From Stenopsyche tienmushanensis (lineage: Eukaryota; Arthropoda; Insecta; Trichoptera; Stenopsychidae), in the NCBI GenBank assembly GCA_008973525.1, contig WACJ01000080.1, positions 930,001 through 994,000 on the forward strand: a DNA stretch of 64,000 bases. The letters run 5' to 3'. Below, one piece after another: positions 40,206 through 53,620 of the stretch (its first letter is position 1; the number at the start of each line of letters is the position of its first letter). Under the pieces are notes generated by a model that searched no databases, was not told where the DNA came from, and saw nothing but the letters and a program-made list of their open reading frames with translations. The position numbers were made by a program, and so were the translations under genes.

Positions 40206-43200
40206 AATCGATCCATTATAAATTGGGTTGTTTAATTTGAATTTTAAAAATCACAATTTATTCTTGATGAGTATAGTCACCAAAAGAGTACAAAACACGC
40301 TTTGATAGTGCAACTAATCTCCAAAAACGGTCAACCAATAAAACGAAAACCATTTTGGGTTCTACTTATATTTTCATCCATCCAATTATTTGTCTGTATA
40401 TTCACAAACGTGTATATATTTCCCTGCATGACGTTTTAAATAAAATTTAATTTAATTTGATACGTTGCTTGAATAGCTATGAATTTTAATACAAATTCTA
40501 TTTAAACAAAGTCGCATATTGAAGTCATAGATATTATATTTTCTATGATCCTCATATATATACATGGCATTTCTATAACATCATAATGATTGTTGAGGAT
40601 ACTTATGAATTACTATTGAAAGAAGAAACTTAAAAATTTGATGGATATGACATCTGGGATAACAAAAATGTTAGAAGATGATAATACAGATAGAAACAAT
40701 GAAATTGTTGAAAATATTATCATAAAATCGTTATACAATGATCAATTGAAGTAATATTTTGATAAATAATGTTTCGATATTCAGAATATTTTTCCAATGA
40801 AAAAATACCAAGATTATGTTTCGTATTATATGAATTTGTATAGCGACATTTTTTAGAAAGCCAACAACCGTGTTATACGGGAGCTGCCCGTATTATATTA
40901 TGTAATTTGCATTTATTCACGTCTTGAATACAAGTCTCTAGCGTTTTATTTGTATGCTAATCTCAACGTTAAATAATAAAACTGCTGTCGTGGTTGTACT
41001 ACAGAAAGACGACCTTTAAGTTCAAGAATTCGACGTGCTAAGCGAGATTATGTTAAGCTGTATTTTACGACCTGTATATGTGCCCAGAAAGCTTGTTTTA
41101 CTTTACGATCTTAAAAAAAATTAATCACACCCGAGGTTAAAGAACACATCTCGGGCTCTTCCGCGTATAAAAAAAATATATTTCGGGACTATCTTTGAGA
41201 AGTGATTGTTATCGAGCCCTAATGGAGAATTGTAAAAACGTTTCAGAGCCTCCGGGCACGACATGAGTAAAACGATTTCGCTACTAAGCGATCCCGGTTC
41301 GCGTCGAAGCCTTAATGCGTAAGACTTCGTATCTCCTCGGGGAAACAATATTCAGATTGCTTTTCCCTTTTTACAATATAATCAGAACCGATTTTGTTTT
41401 TTCTTGAAAGGAAAAAAGAATTCCATTCCTATTCAAAGAACGCCTGTTCGTTATATACGCCATGCGGCTTTCATCCGAAGGTATTGCCCGCTGCTTTGAA
41501 GGCTCTTTGAAATTTCAACTACAAAGAATGATTTCGATAAGTTTAAAAAATTAATAACCATAATACTTTTAGATTGAATTGATTCGCCCCGAAGCGCCAC
41601 GCGTGTATCTTGTTAAAAACACGTACACCACGCGCTCCGAAACGCCATACTAAATTATCCCAACTACTTTTTATTGTACGTATCTACGAATATTATACAA
41701 ATAAAAAGCATAATTTGATATACCAGGAAGGGAATCGTTGGGCTATATCCACAGTCTGTTACGTTATGAATAGCACTCCATTAAGTCGGTAAAAAATATA
41801 AAAAGTGTACCTACAAAAAGGGATTCATTACATCGTATTACAGATGACCATACCGTGGTCAGCGACGCTTTCTGAGGCTTTCAATGCGTCTTGAATTTAA
41901 TTTAATAACTTCATGCATTAAAAATACTTGAATTGATATTTATGGTATATTTTGCAATGAACAAATTTGCATAAATCTATTCAAGAAATATCAAAAATTC
42001 AAATAGAATATTCATTCGATAATCGATGCCTTATAAAATGTCATAAAAGACTGGGAAGCTTTTCTTTGAAGCTACTAAAAAATTAGATAACAATGTTAAT
42101 TTTATTAAATAAGGCTTTCTAAAACATACAAGGTCCAGATCTTCTTATCCTTGGGTTAAGGTATACATTGGTATTGCCCCAGCATCGTCCATAAATTATA
42201 TCATTTTCTATTTTGAATTAATAGAATAACATGATTTGAGTCGATGAATTTGATCCAAAACACAATTTAAAGACAAAAATAAGAGTTGATTTGTGCATTG
42301 TTTTGCATATTGTTTCCAATGTGGTTGATATGCCCTGGCCAAATGCAATGGGAGTAACATCTGCGCAAGAAGAATAAACAAAGCTCGAGTTTACTAGCAG
42401 CTTGCTACCACCACATCTAGTTACATGTTCATGAAAATATATCATTAAAACCGAAAGAGTTTTAAAATGTGTGTATATTATGGTGGTCAGCAAAAATTGC
42501 TAAGTAAGCAATAATTTACATGCTATGCTTTATAGACACAAAAGCATGTAATTTATTCAAAATGTATTATTGTCGCAGAATCTTAATTGAATGCTTCCCG
42601 TTATAATATTTAGCGATCGGAATGATAAAGAGCTTAACATATTTTTATCTCTTATTAGCATTCATTAATGCAAAATTGTACCATATCCATTATTTTTGAG
42701 GTCGTACATTACAATTATGGCACTCCGATTGGATTATATATATTTATATATAGCAATAAAAAAATGTTTGCATAAAAATGATACAATAAACGGTACGGGG
42801 TCAATTCGTTGAAGTACGCATGCGTAATGGCGTTAATCGGATGACCATTCGTCCAGGGGTGCTCAAGCGCGGCGAGCGATGAGTGGTCGGATTCATCAGG
42901 GTGTATCATTGCTATGATGCCATTAAATTTGAAACCACAAATGCAAATATTTCAGCACGAATAAAATCGATATAGATTATAAGCAATCGACGTACTGTTT
43001 AGATCGCTCCGTCATGATTTGGTAGAATTAATTTAATTTAAATTAGAATCTTATTAAAAAACAGTTATACGCTCGGTCCCAAAGGCTAACGGTAATAAAA
43101 ACGGGATACAATACTACCCTTTCGATACTCGTTTGACCAGTTCGTACGTACGAAGCGATGGACAAATTTCATAAACCAGTTTGTTTATTTTGATCGACCT

Positions 43201-44425
43201 AAAAATAAAATTTAATGAATGAACTCTGTCACACTTGTGAAATTTATTTTCGCACGAAAAAAATCGCGAGGGTTTTCCTTGCGGAAATAGGAAAAATAGA
43301 GACTGCACGCTTCTCTATTGTTGTCCTTTTTCATAAAATAATATTTTTAATCGAGGCGCACCGTGCAGCATTTGCGCGTTCGGAACAAGGGGGATAAGAA
43401 ATCGGCATTAATTATTCAACTCATCCATAGAGGTCACTGCAAAAATATTTTTGAAAAATGCAAAATACGTTCAAAAATTTCGAAAAACGTTTTTATAAAT
43501 TTAGAATAATTTAAAATAATATTAAAACAAATTTGATTAAATTAATGAATAAATTTAATACATTCTAATAGGATTGTATTCCAGTTAGAATTTTCTGTTG
43601 GAAGTATTTCTATCCATCAATAGAGGGACAGTTATTTTAAAAAATAACTTTTTGCGTTAAAAATATTTTTATTCTAAATTATGATAAAACAAATTATTCA
43701 AGATTTAATTAATTAATAATTTAAATTATGAATGTGAATATTAAAAAATAGATATAATTTTCAATATATTTTTTATTTAAATACATATTGGTTCATAGCT
43801 TCGCTAATAGCGTGATGTTATTTTTTTTCTTTGTATAGATGTAGCTAATATTTTTTTCTATGTTAAATTTAAACCTTCAGCTTTGTAAGGGTTTTAGATA
43901 CTATATAATCGTTTATAAAAGTTTTTATTTAGCTTTCTGCTTATTTTAAGATTTGTTATTTCATAGTCATAATCATGTCTATAAATCATTTATATGTCTA
44001 TATTCGTCGATTTATAGACATTTAGATGCAAATATAATGCTAATTATATATTTCAGACTAATGAACATTTTTCTAGCATTGAAATTGATACAGAGTATAA
44101 CACGATTGTTGAGATCCTAAATGATACTCGTTTATATGAATTCATGCGATTCGAAACAAAATTGCCACAAAAAAATAAGCTAGTTTACAAAAATAAGCAC
44201 CTTTTAATGTGTTTATTAAAACAATTATGAGCAAAAGCATTGCGTATTTATGTTGCATAAAGTTTATACTTCTTCATTATTATTTCCTCGCAATTTTTTG
44301 AGATGGCATTTAGCAATTCCTTTTATTTGCTAACCATTTTGACATGGACATATGTTTTAAAAATGTGGTCTCAACTCATGACGGTATAGTTACTATTATA
44401 TTTCGACCACTTATCTACGGGACTA
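40206..44425. other. Gene-free stretch with one palindrome
   Basis: TTCGTACGTACGAA (43141-43154) is a perfect 14-bp palindrome in a GC-richer patch (43070-43400). 40850-40900 shares a weak repeat with 9775-9825. A 75-codon minus-strand frame at 41348-41121 is unrecognised. Confidence 0.4.
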
Positions 44426-44433
44426 CCTATAGG

Positions 44434-45119
44434 TAGGGAATCCAATCCCGGGATCCCGGACAGTTTTAGGTGTTCATGAATCCCGGGACTAGTAAAGGTA
44501 ATCCCGAAAAATTCGGAATTAAAATTTTTATCCAACAGAAATCGTACACCTCATTACATATATATGTTTTTCAAATTGTTATATTAACCTTTCCCTACCG
44601 GTGATGTATTTACTACACCTCGACTCTAATAATGGGAATATTAATATGAAATATAATAGATATAGGATTCAGAAGTTTTGTATTCCTCCATAATATAATT
44701 ACGAATCATATCAAAGTATTATACTATATATGTATTCATCTGCAGCGGAGAAAATAAATAATTTGTCAGGAAATCGGGAATTTTGCGAGTTTTTGCAGAC
44801 TTAATAACGAAACACTCATTGTTTAATGTTACTTCGAGCATATTTTCAAAATAATATTTGAACTTTTTAGTGTTTTATTAATCTACTTTTGAGTTGTATT
44901 TTTATCTTTTTTTTAATAAATAAAATTCTTTCCCCATCAAATTATTTTTTTATGTTAAACAAATGGACTTATTAGTAATTTTTGATCAAATTTATCAATG
45001 TAATTTCTTAAACTATTGAAAATCCCGATTCCGGGATCCCGGGACTGATCCCGGGATGGTCTAATGCAATCCCGAAAACCCGGGATCGAATTTGTCTCGA
45101 GATTACACAGAGAGATCTA
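44434..45119 (+). mobile_element. Non-autonomous hAT-like element, copy 2 (686 bp)
   Basis: The left end, TAGGGAATCCAATCCCGGGA, and internal sequence match copies 1 and 3. The right end has decayed after TCGAGATT. The flanks CCTATAGG (44426-44433) and CCTACAGG (45120-45127) form an 8-bp target duplication with one mismatch, which fixes the boundaries despite the eroded terminus. Several ATCCCGGGAT units lie just inside both ends, probably transposase-binding repeats. No coding capacity. Confidence 0.8.
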
Positions 45120-45127
45120 CCTACAGG

Positions 45128-48100
45128 TCTTGGTTTAAATGTTGATGTTATAAAATTTTAACTAAGGGTAAAATTATTTTTTTGGCATTGGGTTGATTTG
45201 ATGTATTTTCCAATTTCAATATATAGGGTATTACATGGACTTTATTCAGAAAATCAGTTTGAATCCTATACGTTTTTTTTAATATATTAAAATTCTATTA
45301 TTAAATTTAAAATTATATTAAAAATAAGCATTTTGAAATGTATTTCTATTAAATAGAATTTATGACATCTTAATAATGAGCTATAAAATCATAAGTTCAA
45401 TATCTTATATTAAAATTCTCAGAACCGGAATTGAAATTGGTTAGAGGGCATTGGATACTAAAATTTTATTCGATATTTTTCCAGAAAAAATAAGCATTCC
45501 ATTACTTTATCTTCCATGCATTTATCGCTTTTAATGCAAATAAAAATCCTTTTTTTTCTCACAGTTTTTATTATTTCGATTGCTATATTTTTTAAATCGT
45601 TTTACAATATTTTTGCACAAATAAATACGTCCACAATTAAGGGTGGCCATATTAACGTATGCATGCATATAGAATAAATAACGAAGCTGTTAGTAACAAT
45701 ATCTTCCTTTTGTTTGTTTTACTGGCTGCATCTGCTTGGGCAGCCCTTTCTAATAGACAAACTGGCCTATTAAAATTTCATTTTTTATACGGACGAACAT
45801 TTAAATAAATTACATACTGCGTTCAACCCTTTCCGTGGTGCAAAACGGAAATAATCAACAATTATCCGACGCGCTGGGGAGAGCTCCTTTGTCTTTTTTT
45901 CTTCTTATTTTAGTCTCCCCGTTCGTTATTAACGGACAACTGAAGAAAATGTATAATTACAGCAGTATAATGACCAGGACTAAAAAAATATCTTTGAAGG
46001 TGCTAAATTTTATTAAATGTCAGCCTATGAATGACAGCCATGACAGACAGTCGAACAAATGCTGTTATTTAGGCACTCGGCAGAATTGCCCGTATAACGA
46101 ATATATATTAATTTAAGAGCTAAAACATTTAAAATATTTTTAACACGTTTGTATTGATATTCTGCTTGAATTGAAGCATGCGATGTATCTTGGTTTTTTT
46201 TATTCCATTTTTATTTATTGGGGTTCTTCAAATGTCTGTTGTTATGAAGTCAACGGTTAAAAAAGCCTCCACTAACCCTTCTTATATTAATAATCCTATC
46301 CCACAAGGTACAACAATAAAATTCACTTTCTGTTCGACAATTGTACAAACCTTCCCCAACAATGGGATGCAACACAGTATAAATTTTACGCCTATTCAAC
46401 TTATCGAGTGCTTTGCAAACAAAATCCCGATGCTAATAGTTCCAGTTATCGGGTCGTTGTTCCCTTAAGTAGATCATGGATGATTATACGAGTCCGATTT
46501 TTATCCGGTGAAAAAATTCAAAGACGCTCTCGATACATTCGAATATTGAATTTCTTCATTTTGCCGCACAACAATGCTCTTAGATTGCCAGCAAGAAGCT
46601 TCGGCTCGGCTGCGAATATCAAATAAATTCAAATCAAGTGACATTTAAATATGGAAAGGTATCTTTTGTACCTGGTCTTGCTACCAACCCTCTTTATGTG
46701 CGGGCAAGGGATGTAATTTATTTCAACCCTTTAATGCGTCTCCGGCAGATGAAATAAGGCAGGACAGGGTTATAATTTAAATACAGGAATGCAGGTATGC
46801 GAGAAATTGTACCGCGCACCTTTGTATAAAACAGTGGTGTATTCCAATTTAAAAAATGTACATTTAAACGTACATTATGTGATAAATCTCAGATTTGATG
46901 CATCCAAATTATAGCGACGAGCCATTCGGTCTGCGGACCGATTTTTTCCAGTAAAAAATCTTAATTTGATCCAAGACTGCATTCAATCCTTTTTTTGGAA
47001 CATCGGAAGTGAATGAATACTCATCTGCTGGGGGGCAAAAAAAGGGTGCATCATTTTTTTATTATTAACAAAGCCTTTTTACTTTCATCGACACAGAAGG
47101 GCGCCTACTGTGCAATAGTACCTGCTTTGCGACCGCTTAACCTTATTCTTTAAACGCTGTATAGAAAAAAAAAATTGAATAAAAAAGATCCTTTCAAGAT
47201 GTCCTTATTCAAATGTACGCCGAGGATATTCAAATCATTACATATCATATGTTGGATATTTTTTCTGACAAATTCGAATCGTTATTTTTTTGTGTGGATC
47301 TGAATGTATGCGATACAAGCGAAAGTCGTATTCCAATTGCTGACAAAGGACCTACATTTACATGTGTGTTTTTTACAATGAAAATATCAAATTACAACGA
47401 ATTTTATATTTGATTACATTTATTTCAGCATATTTAATATAGCATAACGTATCAAACATAGCAATTCTGAGAATGGGCATAAATCATTTATTTACACCAC
47501 TTTATAAGAGTCTCTTTTCTTATCTATAAATCAATGTTATAACTGCTTCTCACAAGCCCCGTATGCACATTTACACAAACACTCAAGATCATGCATATAC
47601 AGCACACAGAGCTTAATTCATGCAATGTATGAAAATTGGTATAAATCCCTATGTAATTAATTTAGTCGATAACCATATGATTGATTATGCATGAAGCCAT
47701 ACATTTACATATAAATTACTTTATGTTGCATGATTCTAAATCTAATGATAAGTGCAAAAAATATCATCCCTTAAATTAATATAAAGTGTAAATGAAGGAA
47801 ATATCTTTTTTATATTGGATATTCTTTCATTGAAAAGAGTTACGTCCATCTCGCCATACACTCAATGTTAAAGGCAGCATGGCCTATGAGTTTTATTTTG
47901 AATGCTGATTCAGCGGATCACTTGGGTGTAGTAATTTTTGTTTTGTTTAATAGCAAAAAAAAAAATTTAAGTGGGGTAATATGGATCCATTTACAATATC
48001 CAATATGGATTTTAAAAAATTAGGTGATCTTAGTTTTTAAATATTAAAATAAAAAGACGACAGTTTTGGTATTTTTTTATTGGCACAGCATACTGAATAT

Positions 48101-48400
48101 ATGGTTAGTAAATAGGATAATAAACAAAGGCCGTTTACCCTTTCGCTGGAGATCCTTGACACGTCCATATGCGTGTAAGGCGATCCATCTTGTTTTCCCG
48201 ACGAGCTCATTGTATTAACAGTCATATGTAAATCGGGAATGCACTTTGTTCAGTATGCAGATGCATCCCCAGGAAGTCGTGTTGAAAGGAAAAGGTATGA
48301 AGCGTTGCGACCCAAACGGGACATATGTTTCCTCCTCACCAAATATGTGCAGCGAAAGTGAACGTCTTCTCTTACCTGCCTGCATTCCACTTTGACTCAC
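45128..48400. other. Gene-free stretch
   Basis: Two neighbouring plus-strand frames (45835-46116, 46178-46468) show no domain and look like chance. Nothing else was recognised. Confidence 0.45.
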
Positions 48401-48499
48401 CTTCGTATTTATGGTCCCTCGGCGACAATGATGAATAGTAAATTTATTTAAAGGATAAAACTTTATGACCCGGTCGTGACGAAAAAGCGATACGGCCAT
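48401..48499 (-). CDS. Candidate first exon, 33 codons, unrecognised
   Basis: On the minus strand an ATG at 48499 opens a frame (MAVSLFRHDRVIKF...) that reaches a strong phase-0 donor, GAAG|GTGAGT (exon end 48401). A second strong donor, GGCAG|GTAAGA, follows in the same frame (exon end 48376). The frame continues open to 48215. A hairpin (CGGCGAT 48548-48554, ATCGCCG 48564-48570) and a GC-rich patch lie just upstream. No downstream exon or protein family was identified, and chance is possible. Confidence 0.2.
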
Positions 48500-48962
48500 A
48501 ATTAAAATTGACAGCTGCTTTAAAGTTTAAAGACCGTATGATGTTCCCGGCGATACTTGCAAAATCGCCGCGCGAATGAATCATAATCTGGAAGAAAGAC
48601 ATAAAAATTTAAGCTCGCATAAAAGTGATTACTTGCCCTATTAGGGCTTTTGAAGATAAAATCAAAATATGCATATTGCATTTATACGAAAACCGATTTA
48701 AATATGTATTATTTCGACATGCAATTTCATCCAAATACGGATGAAAATTTCGTTTTTTTTTTTGCAATAGCTACAATTTTATCCATCTTTCTTTACTTAT
48801 TACTTAATTTAATCTTGCCAGCTTTTTCCAATATATTTGTGCCCTTATCGTTTAACCATATTGAAGAATTTCATAATGAATAATGTCTTTACAATCTTAC
48901 CATACAGACAAATGGACTTTTTGACTGTTAGATTTAACTTCAGGTTTGCCAGTGGTATTTAC

Positions 48963-49687
48963 TAGGGAATCTAACCCCGAACCAAAATATCGATCCCGGA
49001 ATTTCGGGATTGCATTAGACCATCCCGGGATCAGTCCCGGGATCCCGGGATCGGAATTTTCATTAGTTTAAGAAATTACATTGATAAATTTGATCAAAAA
49101 TTACTAATAAGTCCATTTGTTTAACATAAAAAAATAATTTGATGGCGAAAGAATTTTATTTATTTAAGAAAAGGTAAAAATATAATTCAAAACTAGATAA
49201 ATAAAACACTACAAAATTCAAATATTATTTTGAAAATATGCCCATTTTCGTATAAAACCATCAATTTGACGAATAAAATTCCTTTCTGCTGAGACACAGA
49301 CTAAAATTCCCGATTTCCCGATAAATGATTTATTTCCTCCGCTGCAGATGAATACTTATATACTATAATACTTTGATGTGATTCGTAATTATATTACGGA
49401 GGAATACAAAAATTCTGAATCCCGTATCTATAAAATTTCATATCAATATTCCCATTATTAGAGTCGAAGTGTAGTAAATACATCACCGGTAGGGAAAGGT
49501 TAATATAACAATTTGAAAAACATATATTTACTGTATATATGTATAAATAGATTAGATAGTTACTGGTGGGGTGTACAATTTCTGTTAGATAAAAATTTCA
49601 TTTTTATTAGGATTACGTTTACTAGTCCCGGGATTCACAAGCACCTAAAACTGTCCGGGATCCGTGATTTCGGGATTTGATTCCCTA
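48963..49687 (-). mobile_element. Non-autonomous hAT-like element, copy 3 (725 bp)
   Basis: The ends are inverted: TAGGGAATC at the left and GATTCCCTA at the right, followed inward by AATCCCGGGAT-type repeats. It is flanked by a perfect 8-bp target duplication, GTATTTAC (48955-48962 and 49688-49695). An 8-bp duplication with short TAGGG termini is the hallmark of the hAT superfamily. It is inverted relative to copies 1 and 2. There is no transposase frame, so mobility must have come from an autonomous relative. It is the longest and best preserved of the three copies. Confidence 0.88.
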
Positions 49688-49695
49688 GTATTTAC

Positions 49696-51989
49696 CCCTT
49701 TAGAAAACATTAGTTAAAGTACATAACCCCATTCTAATTTTAATTTTAAATTCTCTAATTCTATTCTATATTTTTAAATATTTTGAACACCACGCCAAGA
49801 GTATCCGAATTTATCTGTTATGTGTTGAATAGATTTGTTTAGATTTGCTTCAACTTTAATGTGCATTGACGAATATTCAAATTGGCTGTATTAAGGTCAT
49901 AAATTTCTTTTGTCAAAGTCGTTGCATTGTTTTTTTTTTGATGAAATTCATATAACATGCAAATTTCCTATCCTTCTCTTACGCTCTTTTCCACCACTCT
50001 TCTTACACCAGCTCTTCTTACAAATCTTCAATTATTTCTGTTTTATCATCTTTGGAACATTGGATTACCTCAGATATCATTTCCATCAAATTTGTTCAAT
50101 CGGTCAAGTCTTAAACCAGTTCTTCGATATCATCAATGTTTAACGAATGCTGTGTTATACGAGGGTTGCATTTATATATTCTTAATATTTAAATACAATA
50201 TTTATTTTCTATTTTATATTTTCAATTTGAATCGTATATGTTGAACAGCATATTCGTGATCATGTTCGTAATTCATATGATGTTCATAATTTTTTTAAAA
50301 AATGATATTCATCATTCGGCCGAAATTCGATATGATTTTCTCCACCGTGCCAAATCGACAAAATAATTTATTTTATTCTTCGTTCCGATTGTGCTCTCCT
50401 TTTAAACTGATTTATGATTCCCGTCCGCGAACAATGACCCAAAAAAGGTATTTCGCATATGCAAAAATGTATTCAGAGCGGCTACAATGCCGGTGCAAGA
50501 CTGATGCACAATATTCAAATTAGCACAAAACGAAATAATGTCAACCCCCCGAAATGTCCCACGGCAGTCTGGAGCTTTATTATATTGTCAACCCTTCGAA
50601 TCAATGCAGACGAATTTAAGGAGGCTAGCGGAGATTGACAGCTCTCAGGTTGTCGAATTGCGACTGTTTAATGTGGAAATTGGAACCCCATCGCGAAGAG
50701 CTTAAGTCGTTTTCTGCATCATAAGCCGAATGATTTGCATACGCTCCCAATTTGCATAAGATGAATTTCGCTTGGATGAAAGCCAAAATTTCACCATAAT
50801 AAAATATTGTTATTGCAACGGTTATTTTAAACAGCTCGATTGATGCTTAACAGCCGCTTGCAGATTGGCAAAAAACATCTTTTGCCATGCGTTATTTTAA
50901 ATATCAATACTCATATCATGAAATTATATTAATCTACGATGTAATATTGAAAATAGGGAGTTTTGACTCATTTGATTAATTTGACACGTTCACTTCAGTA
51001 TCAAAAGAAAGACCTTTAAAACACAAAACTTAATAAGCTCATAGGATAACAAAATAGTTTTAGCCGATTATAAATTGAAGTTGTGTTAGATAACTGATAC
51101 CTACCTATTAAAGATATCAAAAGGCAGTGTATTCACCATTTTACATCAACATTTGTATATGAGAAAGCTCTATTCGAAGCGGGTACCTGTTTTCTTACAA
51201 TCAATCAAAAACAACAACGAGTCAACAATTCAGAGCATTGCTTGGAGCTGTTTCAGCACAATAAAAATATTTTTTTCGTACGATAAATAAATTTAAATTG
51301 GCAGTCAATTGAATGAATATAAATCGGCGAAAGCCGCCCAAAGCCACCAAAAACGCAAATGTCAGCTAATAAGGTTTTGTCCTTCATATTTCGGTATTTT
51401 GTTCATCGATTATCTTAAAAAGGAAATAATAGAATATTAAATAGCGTTATTGATGCGTTTGATGGAAGAAATTGTGAAAAAACGATCCCAAACGATGAAA
51501 AAAAAGTGTAAAGCGAAAAAAATCCTACGAACTTATTGAGTGATGTGTTACATAATTTGAAGGCAAAATTCTTGTTGTTGAACAGTTTTGAGGCATTTCA
51601 AGTTGAATAAATTTTATAAAACACAAGACTATATTAAATATACTCATTTTATTATGCGGAAATCGACAGTTTGTTGTTATCAAATTAAGATGATAATGCC
51701 AATAATAAACTTTTATTCAAATAAAATTTTCAGACAATGTTATGCATTATGTGCTCGCCTTTGGCTCGGATGATTTATGAGATTCAGGTCTGGTGAATAT
51801 GATGACTACTTTAATGCCAAAATGAAGTCGGAAACATTCTCTCTTAAAATATATCCTCTTTCACAAGCGTCGTGTAACGGCACTGAGCCTTGTATAAATA
51901 ACCAAAATATGCATCTTAACTATTAAGTAACCACGATGCTATCTTATATTTGATTTGTTTCTAATAACAGCATTAATTTCCAAGAAATC
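49696..51989. other. Gene-free stretch
   Basis: Overlapping plus-strand frames at 49910-50244 are low-complexity (Phe/Leu-rich from T-rich DNA) and not credible genes. 50520-50760 is slightly GC-richer without recognised content. Confidence 0.45.
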
Positions 51990-52096
51990 CAATTTTTAAC
52001 GTTCGATTTTGTATGAATCATGACCTGAACAGATTCTCATGATTACTCACTGTTTTTAGAGCTAGCGTTTTTCATTGCTTTAAGCATTATTTTAAT
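51990..52096 (+). repeat. Short dispersed repeat, copy A
   Basis: It matches 60952-61074 in the same orientation: CGTTC, AATCATGA-C-TGA, CTCATGAT-ACT-ACTGTTTTTA, then GCGT and CATTGCTTTAA in the same order with similar spacing. Its ends and origin are unknown. It is probably an old interspersed element. Confidence 0.6.
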
Positions 52097-53456
52097 CTAG
52101 TATATCCGCGACTTTATTGCTTTAATTTGACCCTCTAATATGTATCCCGAACAATTTTTCGAACATATATATATTTTTAAATATAGCCGTTATATTATAT
52201 GAAAATTTCTACATTATCTATTATTGCAGCATATCGATAGATCGAATGTAAGCAGATATGATAAATTTTGCTTAGGATAAGCTCCATATAATTATAATAT
52301 AGGAATAAGAGCATTATAATAATATTAGATCAATGGAAATTCCAATTATAATCCATCAATTAGATTGATTTTTTTTTTAGATTAATTTTATCTATCCAAT
52401 CAATCAATATTTTGAAAGTTGAAACATATTTTTTTGTCTATTTTAATAGCTAAATAATAAAAAGTGGTAGTGAAATGAAAAAAATATAAATCAAAGTGAT
52501 GTAAGAGTGTCACAAAAAAGTGGTTAAAGTGTCAATCCGTCAAGCGAATGCAAATTTAGCTCGTATAAACATCAGCTGTTAAAGTCTCAAGGGTGAGCTC
52601 GGCATTCTCGGCAGTGTCTGGAGGCATTAAATAATTTCCCCCGTACGCGGGGTGATTAGCACCCCCCATCCATTTGCATAATGGGATAATTTACATCGGA
52701 AGAAAGTGAAATGAACTTGGGGATGAAATCTGTTGGCCTTGACTCGCATTAGAAATTGGGTTAGTTAGTACTCAACCTTGAACTTGCATATTAAATGGGG
52801 GTGGCGAAAGGTAGACAAGAGAGAATGGAGGAGAAGTTAATTGCCTTTGAGGGAGGCTACGCTTCCGTATTACGTTACGCGATCTGAATGAATTTAGAGC
52901 GCTCGGATGAGGTCTTTTTCACTTTGTCTCAGACTTAAAACACAAATTGATTCATAAAAATACACATGACAGTATTTAAAAAAAAACTCAAAAAAATAAA
53001 AATTTTAATATCGATCAAATGCAGAATTGGGACCATTTTGGACCCCAACTAAAAAAAACTACTCGACATTACTAATTAATTTTTAAAAAATACATGCTGT
53101 GATCAATTTATATTGTAAATAAGTTTTTATTATAATTAAAAATAAAAAATATATAAGAAGGTCAACTCAAATGTATTAATATATTTAAGATTAAAAAACA
53201 TGTGATATATGTTAACATTAAAAAATATATATATAAAATATTCTTGAAAAAGATGTGGAATATAAGCCAGAAATTAATAATGTTATTGATTTAATAATAT
53301 ATAAAACAATAAGTTTATTAATTAATTGTTACTGTCAATTCATATTAAATTGGGCACACACTTCGTTTAAGGGATAGATTACTTTTTTACATAGGGTTCC
53401 TTCAAAGAATCGATAAAATCGAAAGGTCTTGGCGATAAGATGTCAAAGGCTTACTT
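52097..53456. other. Non-coding stretch with one GC-richer island at about 52540-52930
   Basis: The island contains a CAGCTG E-box, a C/G-rich hairpin-like CCCCCGTACGCGGGG near 52637, and TTTGCATAA octamer-like motifs, a mixture often seen in enhancers. The rest is extremely AT-rich. No coding potential was recognised. Confidence 0.35.
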
Positions 53457-53620
53457 TTCCGGTGGTGTTTTCCGGGGGCGCTTCCGGTGGCGGACGCTCG
53501 ACGCCCAGCGGCCATCTTGTCCCGAGCGCAAAAGGCTGCGCAGACCGAACGCCATTTCGTAACCATTCGATCGTGGCGCCATTGCTATCCTGGTGTAGAG
53601 GGGGTGGAGAGGGGGTGGAG
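53457..53620. promoter_or_regulatory. GC-rich island with Polycomb-response-element-like motif set
   Basis: A sharp GC-rich island lies in AT-rich DNA. It holds three GCCAT cores (53511-53515, 53551-53555, 53578-53582), the core of Pleiohomeotic/YY1 sites, and the first extends to GCCATCTTG. It also holds CGAGCG (53523-53528), which fits the Zeste consensus, and two tandem copies of the 11-mer AGAGGGGGTGG (53597-53607, 53608-53618), which supply GAGAG and Sp1/KLF-like G-rich boxes. Open frames in several phases reflect composition. It could equally be a CpG-rich promoter or part of a transposon. Confidence 0.3.

Noticed and set aside
40200..40245. TTGGGTTGTTTAATTTGA as a mariner terminal repeat
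   Set aside because: It points the wrong way for the 5' end of the minus-strand relic and has no TA-flanked partner.
49910..50244. Two overlapping Phe/Leu-rich frames
   Set aside because: Low-complexity translation of T-rich DNA; no family resemblance.
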